Shown piece by piece: positions 59,216-64,000 of a stretch of DNA of 64,000 nucleotides. A program made the position numbers and the translations under genes. The notes below the pieces were generated by a model. The model made no database searches. It was not told the DNA's origin and worked only from the letters and a program-made list of their open reading frames with translations. The stretch comes from Azospirillum thermophilum (lineage in GTDB: Bacteria > Pseudomonadota > Alphaproteobacteria > Azospirillales > Azospirillaceae). Location of the stretch: contig NZ_CP029357.1 of NCBI RefSeq assembly GCF_003130795.1, forward strand, positions 562,001 to 626,000, given 5' to 3'. Position 1 is the first letter of the stretch; every line of letters begins with the position of its first letter.

Positions 59216-59896
59216 CTAGAAGGCGCCGGTCAGGCCCATCTGCCAGAAATCGGCCTCCAGGCGGCAGGCCTGGCGGAAGATCGTGACGAGCTGCGGGAAG
59301 CGCTGCTGCGTCATGCTGCGCGCCGCCAGCCGGTCGAGCGTCGCGCGGGCGCCGGCCGCCACCTGCTGGTAGGCCTCCCCGGAATACTCCGCGATCCAGG
59401 CACGGTAGGAGTTGTCCTCGGCCGCCGCCCGCGGATCGGCGGCGAGCCGGCGGGCGATCTCGGCATAGCCCACCACGCAGGGGGCGAGCGCCACATGCAG
59501 GTCCAGCAGGTCGCCGCGCATCCCGGTCTCCAGCACATAGCGCGTGTAGGCCATGGTCGCCTTGGCCTCGGTCGCCCGCTCCAGGTCGGCCGGCCCCAGC
59601 CCCCAGCCGCCGCACAGCCGCACATGCAGGTCCATCTCGACGTCGAGGATCGCCTTCAGCCCGGTGAAGGCCGCCTGCATGTCGGCCAGCGACTGCCCCT
59701 TGTAGACCGCCAGCGCATAGGCGCGGGCGAAGTGGATCAGGAACAGGTAGTCCTGCACCAGATAGTGGCGGAAGGCCCGCGCCGGCAGGGTGCCGTTGCC
59801 GAGCTGCCGCACGAAGGAATGGTCGACATAGGCGGCCCAGTCGTCCCGCGACTCCGCGACCAGCCGGTCGAACAGATCAGCGCCCTCGGCCATCAT
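59216..59896 (-). CDS. tenA: TenA-like thiaminase II family protein
   Basis: A 226-residue all-helical protein. HSFVRQLGNGTLPARAFRHYLVQDYLFL and APCVVGYAEIARRL (with the catalytic cysteine) match TenA, which hydrolyses aminomethylpyrimidines to salvage thiamin precursors. YTRYVLETG is also family-like. The ATG at 59896 or 59893 has GAGGAAGG upstream. It is divergent from arsR, sharing a 250-base region with two palindromes. No other thiamin gene is near. Confidence 0.88.
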   Translation of the reverse strand: MMAEGADLFDRLVAESRDDWAAYVDHSFVRQLGNGTLPARAFRHYLVQDYLFLIHFARAYALAVYKGQSLADMQAAFTGLKAILDVEMDLHVRLCGGWGLGPADLERATEAKATMAYTRYVLETGMRGDLLDLHVALAPCVVGYAEIARRLAADPRAAAEDNSYRAWIAEYSGEAYQQVAAGARATLDRLAARSMTQQRFPQLVTIFRQACRLEADFWQMGLTGAF

Positions 59897-60025
59897 CCGT
59901 ATCCTTCCTCACTCGTTCCCCGCCACCTCCCGCCGCGGCGGACACCGCCGGCGCCCGGCAGTTCATACCGGCTCCGCCGGGCCGCCGCCAGATGGTTGAT
60001 CGGCATAGCGCACCCGTCCGCCGTC

Positions 60026-60045
60026 ATTTCGACAATCCTCGAAAT
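60026..60045. promoter_or_regulatory. Palindrome upstream of the ars operon (site 1)
   Basis: ATTTCGA-N6-TCGAAAT (60026-60045) is a perfect seven-base inverted repeat in the tenA-arsR gap. Size and position fit an ArsR-family operator. Confidence 0.6.
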
Positions 60046-60072
60046 ATCGTTGACCACCCCGGCCCGGCAGAT

Positions 60073-60094
60073 TATTTTGATGATCATCGAAATA
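60073..60094. promoter_or_regulatory. Palindrome upstream of the ars operon (site 2)
   Basis: TATTTTGATGATCATCGAAATA is a near-perfect 22-base palindrome with one mismatched pair. It shares the ATCGAAAT half-site with site 1, 47 bases away. Two sites of this type could allow cooperative ArsR repression. Confidence 0.65.
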
Positions 60095-60147
60095 TGAAGC
60101 CGGCAGGCTGGCCGCCGGCGCCGGAGACACCCGTGGAACAGCGGTCG

Positions 60148-60552
60148 ATGGAGAAGGCGGAGGTCCTGGCGGCACTCGCCGCCCTGGCGCAGGAAACGCG
60201 GCTGGACATCTTCCGGCTGCTGGTCCAGGCGGGGCCTGACGGCGTGGCGGCCGGCGCCATCGCGCAGGCGCTGGGCGTCGCGCCGGCCACACTCTCCTTC
60301 CACCTCTCCACCCTCAGCAGCGCCGGGCTGATCCTGCAGCGCCGGGTCAGCCGGTCGCTGATCTATTCGGCCGATTACGACCGGATGAACGGCCTGCTGG
60401 GCTTCCTGTCCGAGAATTGCTGCGGACAGCCGACGGCCGCCGCCGCCTGCATCCCGATCTGCGCCCCGGCGCCCGCGCCGGCCGGCCGCGAGACCGCTCC
60501 AAGCCAGGGAGACGACCATGAAGCGCCTGCATGTCCACGTTGCGGTTTCTGA
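60148..60552 (+). CDS. arsR: ArsR family arsenic-responsive repressor
   Basis: A 134-residue winged-helix repressor. The DNA-binding part is LAQETRLDIFRLLVQAGPDGV, then IAQALGVAPATLSFHLSTLSSAGLI. The C-terminus has SENCCG and further cysteines (CIPIC, CPRC) able to bind As(III), typical of the type with C-terminal vicinal cysteines. The start at 60148 fits the family core; ATG 60094 is in frame but touches operator site 2 and has no ribosome site. The end overlaps arsI by 35 bases. Confidence 0.85.
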   Translation: MEKAEVLAALAALAQETRLDIFRLLVQAGPDGVAAGAIAQALGVAPATLSFHLSTLSSAGLILQRRVSRSLIYSADYDRMNGLLGFLSENCCGQPTAAAACIPICAPAPAPAGRETAPSQGDDHEAPACPRCGF

Positions 60553-61045
60553 TCTCGGACAATCCGTCCGCTTCTATTCCACGCTCTTCGCCGCGGAACC
60601 GGCCGTCCTGAAGGACGACTATGCCAAGTGGATGCTGGAGGACCCGCGGGTCAACTTCGCGATCAGCGCCCGGGGGGCCGCTCCGGGGATCGAGCATCTC
60701 GGCATCCAGGCGGAGGACGAGGACGAGCTGGCGGAGATCCACGGCCGCCTGCGGCAGGCCGAAGGGCCGGTGCTGGACGAGGGGGAGACGACCTGCTGCT
60801 ATGCCCGCTCGACCAAGTCCTGGATCTCCGACCCGACCGGCATCGCGTGGGAGACCTTCCTCACCACCGGCGAGAACACGACCTACGGCGACAGCGCCCT
60901 GATCCGCCCGGCCACAGCCGGCGAGGCGAGCGCCTGCTGCGGCCCGAAGCCCGACTTTTCCGCGGCGACGGCCGCCGCCGGTCCGGCAGCCGGGTCAGGC
61001 TGCTGCGCCCCGAAGGCGGACTCCGCCACCTCCTGCTGCGGCTGA
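60518..61045 (+). CDS. arsI: ArsI/CadI family organoarsenical C-As lyase
   Basis: A 175-residue VOC-fold dioxygenase. Metal ligands are His5 (MKRLHVHVAV), His60 (GIEHLGIQ) and a Glu in AWETF. A vicinal cysteine pair CC at 93-94 in GETTCCYARSTKSW matches the As(III)-binding pair of ArsI. The cysteine-rich C-terminus (SACCGPK, GCCAPK, TSCCG) probably binds metal. ArsI demethylates trivalent methylarsenicals using iron and oxygen. Some members are annotated as cadmium-induced CadI. It overlaps the arsR end. Confidence 0.86.
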   Translation: MKRLHVHVAVSDLGQSVRFYSTLFAAEPAVLKDDYAKWMLEDPRVNFAISARGAAPGIEHLGIQAEDEDELAEIHGRLRQAEGPVLDEGETTCCYARSTKSWISDPTGIAWETFLTTGENTTYGDSALIRPATAGEASACCGPKPDFSAATAAAGPAAGSGCCAPKADSATSCCG

Positions 61046-61094
61046 GGCCGCCCATGACCGACACCGCCCGAAATGAAGACCTGAGGAGCGAGCG

Positions 61095-61610
61095 ATGGCC
61101 GAGGAGCGAGTCTACAATGTCCTGTTCCTGTGCACGCACAACAGCGCGCGCAGCGTCATGGCCGAGTGCCTGCTGAACCGCGAGGGCAAGGGGCGGTTCC
61201 GCGCCTTCAGCGCCGGCAGCATGCCGTCCGGCCGCATCAACCCCTTCGTGCGCGACCTGCTGGACCGCTCGGGCTTCGCGACGGCGGATCTGCGGTCCAA
61301 GAGCTGGGACGAGTTCGCGACGGCGGACGCCCCGCCCATGGATTTCGTCTTCACCGTCTGCGACGACGCGGCGGGCGAGGTCTGCCCCGTGTGGCCCGGC
61401 CAGCCGGTGACGGCGCACTGGGGCTTCCCCGATCCGTCGGGCGCCGAAGGCTCGGACGCCGAGAAGGCGGCCTTCGCCGCCGGCGTCTTCCGGCAGATCC
61501 AGCGGCGCATCCAGGCCTTCGCCAGCCTGCCGATCGGCTCGCTTGACCGGCTGTCGCTGAAGCGCAAGCTGGACGAGATGGCGGCCGACGATACCGTCGG
61601 CGCCCGCTGA
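61095..61610 (+). CDS. arsC: Arsenate reductase ArsC, low-molecular-weight phosphatase type
   Basis: A 171-residue enzyme. The P-loop VLFLCTHNSARSVMAE near residue 13 has the CX5R active site. The downstream aspartate and cysteines, FVFTVCDDAAGEVCPVW, fit the thioredoxin- or glutaredoxin-coupled class. It reduces arsenate to arsenite for Acr3. CTHNSAR replaces the more common CTGNSCR, a change frequent in proteobacterial forms. It lies 21 bases before acr3. Confidence 0.88.
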   Translation: MAEERVYNVLFLCTHNSARSVMAECLLNREGKGRFRAFSAGSMPSGRINPFVRDLLDRSGFATADLRSKSWDEFATADAPPMDFVFTVCDDAAGEVCPVWPGQPVTAHWGFPDPSGAEGSDAEKAAFAAGVFRQIQRRIQAFASLPIGSLDRLSLKRKLDEMAADDTVGAR

Positions 61611-61631
61611 CCCCAACAAGGACGGTCCATC

Positions 61632-62699
61632 ATGACGGCCGATATCCACGGCGCCCCGGCGGCCCGCCCGGCCATGGGCGGCTTCGAGCGCTACCTCAGC
61701 GTCTGGGTGGCGCTGTGCATCGTGGCGGGCATCGCGCTCGGCCACCTGATGCCGGGCCTGTTCCAGGTCATCGCGGCGGCGGAGGTCGCACAGGTCAACC
61801 TGCCGGTGGCGGTGCTGATCTGGCTGATGATCGTGCCGATGCTGCTGAAGATCGACCTCGGCGCGCTGGGTCAGGTGCGCGAGCACTGGCGCGGCATCGG
61901 GGTGACGCTGTTCATCAACTGGGCGGTCAAGCCCTTCTCGATGGCGCTGCTCGGCACGCTGTTCATCGGCCACCTGTTCGCCCCGCTGCTGCCGCAGGAC
62001 CAGATCCCCTCCTACATCGCCGGGCTGATCCTGCTGGCCGCCGCCCCCTGCACCGCCATGGTCTTCGTCTGGTCCAACCTGTGCGAGGGCGAGCCGCATT
62101 ACACGCTGAGCCAGGTGGCGCTGAACGACGTCATCATGGTCTTCGCCTTCGCGCCGCTGGTCGGGCTGCTGCTGGGCGTCGCCTCGATCACCGTGCCGTG
62201 GAGCACGCTGCTGCTGTCGGTGCTGCTCTACATCGTCATCCCCGTGGTGGCGGCGCAGCTCTGGCGGCGCACGCTGCTGGCCCGCGGCGGCGAGGCGGCG
62301 GTGAAGCGGACGCTCGGCCTGCTCCAGCCGCTGTCGCTGGTGGCGCTGCTGACCACGCTGGTGCTGCTGTTCGGCTTCCAGGGCGAGCGGATCCTGGCCC
62401 AGCCGCTGGTGATCGGCCTGCTGGCGGTGCCGATCCTGATCCAGGTCTACTTCAACGCCGGCCTCGCCTACTGGCTGTCGCGGCGGTTCGGCGTCGCCTG
62501 GTGCGTCGCGGCGCCGGCGGCGCTGATCGGAGCATCCAACTTCTTCGAGCTGGCGGTGGCCGCGGCGATCAGCCTGTTCGGGCTGGGGTCCGGTGCGGCG
62601 CTCGCCACCGTCGTCGGCGTGCTGGTCGAGGTGCCGGTGATGCTGTCGGTCGTCCGCATCGTCAAGGCGACCCGGCCCTGGTACGAGGGGCGCGCCTAA
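61632..62699 (+). CDS. acr3: Arsenite efflux permease Acr3
   Basis: A 355-residue inner-membrane carrier with ten predicted membrane helices. Family motifs are PVAVLIWLMIVPMLLKID, LAAAPCTAMVFVWSNLCEGEP (with the conserved cysteine) and AAPAALIGASNFFELAVAAAI. It exports As(III) driven by the membrane potential. It ends the operon and overlaps by 3-4 bases the convergent AraC gene stop. Confidence 0.94.
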   Translation: MTADIHGAPAARPAMGGFERYLSVWVALCIVAGIALGHLMPGLFQVIAAAEVAQVNLPVAVLIWLMIVPMLLKIDLGALGQVREHWRGIGVTLFINWAVKPFSMALLGTLFIGHLFAPLLPQDQIPSYIAGLILLAAAPCTAMVFVWSNLCEGEPHYTLSQVALNDVIMVFAFAPLVGLLLGVASITVPWSTLLLSVLLYIVIPVVAAQLWRRTLLARGGEAAVKRTLGLLQPLSLVALLTTLVLLFGFQGERILAQPLVIGLLAVPILIQVYFNAGLAYWLSRRFGVAWCVAAPAALIGASNFFELAVAAAISLFGLGSGAALATVVGVLVEVPVMLSVVRIVKATRPWYEGRA

Positions 62700-63712
62700 A
62701 CCACCACCCGCACCGCGCGCGCCTCCCGCGGGGACAGGCCGAAGCGCCGCTTGAAGGCGGTGGAGAAGTTGGCGGGGTTGTCGTAGCCGGCGGCGTAGGC
62801 GGCCTCCGTCACCGTCACGCCGTCGCGCTCCAGCAGGCGGCGCGCCCGGTCCATCCGCAGGCTGCGGTGATAGTCGGCGACGGTGGTGCCGTAGACGGCC
62901 CGGAACAGGCGTTGCAGGACGCTGACGCTCATTCCGGCATGGCGGGCGATGTCCTCCAGGCGGGGGCAGGCGCCGTCCTGCGCGTGGAGATAGTCGCGCA
63001 CCCGCCGGATGCGGGCCAGGTCCCGTTCGCCGGGCGTCCGGCCGCCGGACGGATCGCCCGCCCCGCCGGAGAGCACCGCCAGCAGCTCGGCCACCAGTTC
63101 CAGCGCGTGGCTTTCCAGATAGAGCCCCTCCAGCGACGGCCGGTAGGGCGTCGGGCCGGTCAGCCGCTCCGCCAGCCGGATCTGGCCCGCCGAGGGCGCC
63201 CAGCCGGCGCTCGCCCCATGGGTTTCGGCGAAAAGGCGCAGCCGGCGGTCGGCGGCCAGCGGATCGTCCGCCAGCCAGTCGGGCGGCACGTTGATCGACA
63301 GCTTGCGCACCCGGTTGCCGCGCATGCCGCGGCGGATGAACAGGTCCGGCTCCGCCCGCGCCAGCAGGAACACCTTCGGCCCCGTGCCGGCCGTTATGCG
63401 GAAGCGGCGGTCGCCGAGCGAGATGTCGGCGTCGCCACGCAGGAACAGCGCGACCGTCAGCCCCGGCTTCGCGGCCGCGTGCGTCGTCAGGTCGACGGCG
63501 TCCGTCGCGTCGGTGGCGTGCAGCGACAGGCCGCAGCGCATGGACATCAGGCGGAACCGTCCATGCAGGACGGGATCCTCCGGCTTGAGGTCCGGCGCCG
63601 TCAGCGCCGGCACGGGGCCGTCGCCGCGGCGCAGGACGCCCATCAGGTCGCGATAGGTCAGGCAGGCGGCGGGAAGGCTGTCGGCCCGGCCGCCGTCGTC
63701 TGGCTTGGTCAT
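62696..63712 (-). CDS. AraC family regulator, PchR-like
   Basis: A 338-residue regulator. The C-terminal domain has two helix-turn-helices: LEDIARHAGMSVSVLQRLFRAVYG and VTEAAYAAGYDNPANFSTAFKRRFG. The N-terminal 220 residues resemble the PchR/FoxR sensor domain, with PGLTVALFLRGDADISLG and IRRGMRGNRVRKLSINVP. Such regulators bind siderophores and activate a divergent receptor gene. The ATG at 63712 has GGGGGAG before it. A Fur-like box lies upstream, which supports an iron role. Confidence 0.83.
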   Translation of the reverse strand: MTKPDDGGRADSLPAACLTYRDLMGVLRRGDGPVPALTAPDLKPEDPVLHGRFRLMSMRCGLSLHATDATDAVDLTTHAAAKPGLTVALFLRGDADISLGDRRFRITAGTGPKVFLLARAEPDLFIRRGMRGNRVRKLSINVPPDWLADDPLAADRRLRLFAETHGASAGWAPSAGQIRLAERLTGPTPYRPSLEGLYLESHALELVAELLAVLSGGAGDPSGGRTPGERDLARIRRVRDYLHAQDGACPRLEDIARHAGMSVSVLQRLFRAVYGTTVADYHRSLRMDRARRLLERDGVTVTEAAYAAGYDNPANFSTAFKRRFGLSPREARAVRVVV

Positions 63713-63838
63713 GTCACTCCCCCGTCTTCGACCGGCCCGCAAAGATCTTCGACCGTCCGGCAAAGGCGCCCCTCCGCCAAAAGGGCTATACCGGCGTCGT
63801 GGCGGCCGGCCACGCCGAAGGCCCGGTCGCCGTCGAGA

Positions 63839-63862
63839 ATTGCGAGTAATTCTTATTATCGC
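63839..63862. promoter_or_regulatory. Candidate Fur box
   Basis: TTGCGAGTAATTCTTATTATCGC (within 63839-63862) resembles the Fur consensus TTGCAAATAATTCTTATTTGCA with a central AATTCTTATT core. It lies between the AraC gene and a plus-strand start at about 63921, consistent with iron-regulated divergent transcription. Confidence 0.6.
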
Positions 63863-63920
63863 TAACACAGCAGAGAAGCCGCCGTCCAGAGCGGGCGCCG
63901 GCCGGAGAGGATGACCAGCC

Positions 63921-64000
63921 ATGACCATGCCGTGCGGTGCCGGGCGAGACCCGCGGACTCCTGAGACGACCGGGCCGGGACAGCGGGCCGCCGGGGGCAA
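63921..64000 (+). CDS. Possible gene start running off the window (3' partial)
   Basis: An open frame starts ATG ACC ATG at 63921 with GGAGAGG about 10 bases upstream and remains open to the window end. Given the Fur box and divergent PchR-like regulator, it may be an iron-siderophore receptor gene, but the 26 visible residues show no recognisable feature. Confidence 0.35.
   Translation, partial: MTMPCGAGRDPRTPETTGPGQRAAGG

Overview
This 64 kb window is high-GC DNA with long operons and short intergenic gaps. It looks like a chromosomal or megaplasmid segment of an alphaproteobacterium, most likely an Azospirillum-type Rhodospirillales. That placement is inferred from gene content: a Rhodobacter/Bradyrhizobium-style hup/hyp cluster, PQQ-linked alcohol-oxidation accessory genes, a class I-like Fur box and codon use. 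No rRNA, tRNA, CRISPR array, integrase or insertion sequence was found.

Layout. (1) 1-2299: the end of a PQQ-catabolism-associated beta-propeller gene and its two-gene ABC exporter. (2) 2543-5960: a soluble FIST-domain chemoreceptor and an M16 peptidase. (3) 6111-26211: a nearly complete [NiFe] uptake-hydrogenase locus. It holds the H2-sensing hupT-hupU-hupV, then hupD-F-G-H-(I+J)-K, hypA-hypB, the NtrC-type regulator hupR, hypC-D-E, hupE, and the structural hupS-L-C. A PQQ-type rhodanese lipoprotein and two small unknown genes, one with a Nif11-like leader, sit inside it. (4) 26286-30411: a secreted unknown protein, a DoxX protein and hypF. (5) 30411-34047: oxyR, overlapping hypF, divergent from ahpC-ahpF, with an OxyR-like operator between. 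(6) 34223-35209: an HWE/HisKA_2-type histidine kinase. (7) 35246-49319: a five-gene minus-strand operon encoding a TolC-like outer-membrane protein, a short adaptor, a roughly 2,730-residue LEPR/VCBS/Calx-beta adhesin, an HlyD adaptor and an M50-peptidase/HlyD fusion. There is no ABC ATPase, and a 350 bp AT-rich island lies upstream. (8) 50037-59103: a four-carbon acid-sugar (tetronate) catabolic and TRAP uptake cluster. (9) 59216-62699: tenA, and an arsR-arsI-arsC-acr3 arsenic operon. (10) 62696-64000: a PchR-like AraC regulator and a Fur box at the window edge.

How it works together. HupUV senses H2 and signals through the kinase HupT to HupR. HupR keeps an intact GAFTGA loop, and sigma-54-like promoters precede hupD and hupS. 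HupE, HypA and HypB supply nickel; HypC-F and HupD/F/G/H/I/J/K mature the enzyme; HupSLC oxidises H2 at the membrane. HupS has the six cysteines typical of O2-tolerant hydrogenases. The adhesin operon is the best candidate for a poorly described system: an ABC-less, type-I-like export route.

Caution on sequence quality: hupU, hupL and the adhesin gene are interrupted by seven apparent single-base deletions, most beside short G/C runs. Restoring one base at each point gives full-length, in-frame, family-typical proteins, so sequencing error is the simplest explanation.
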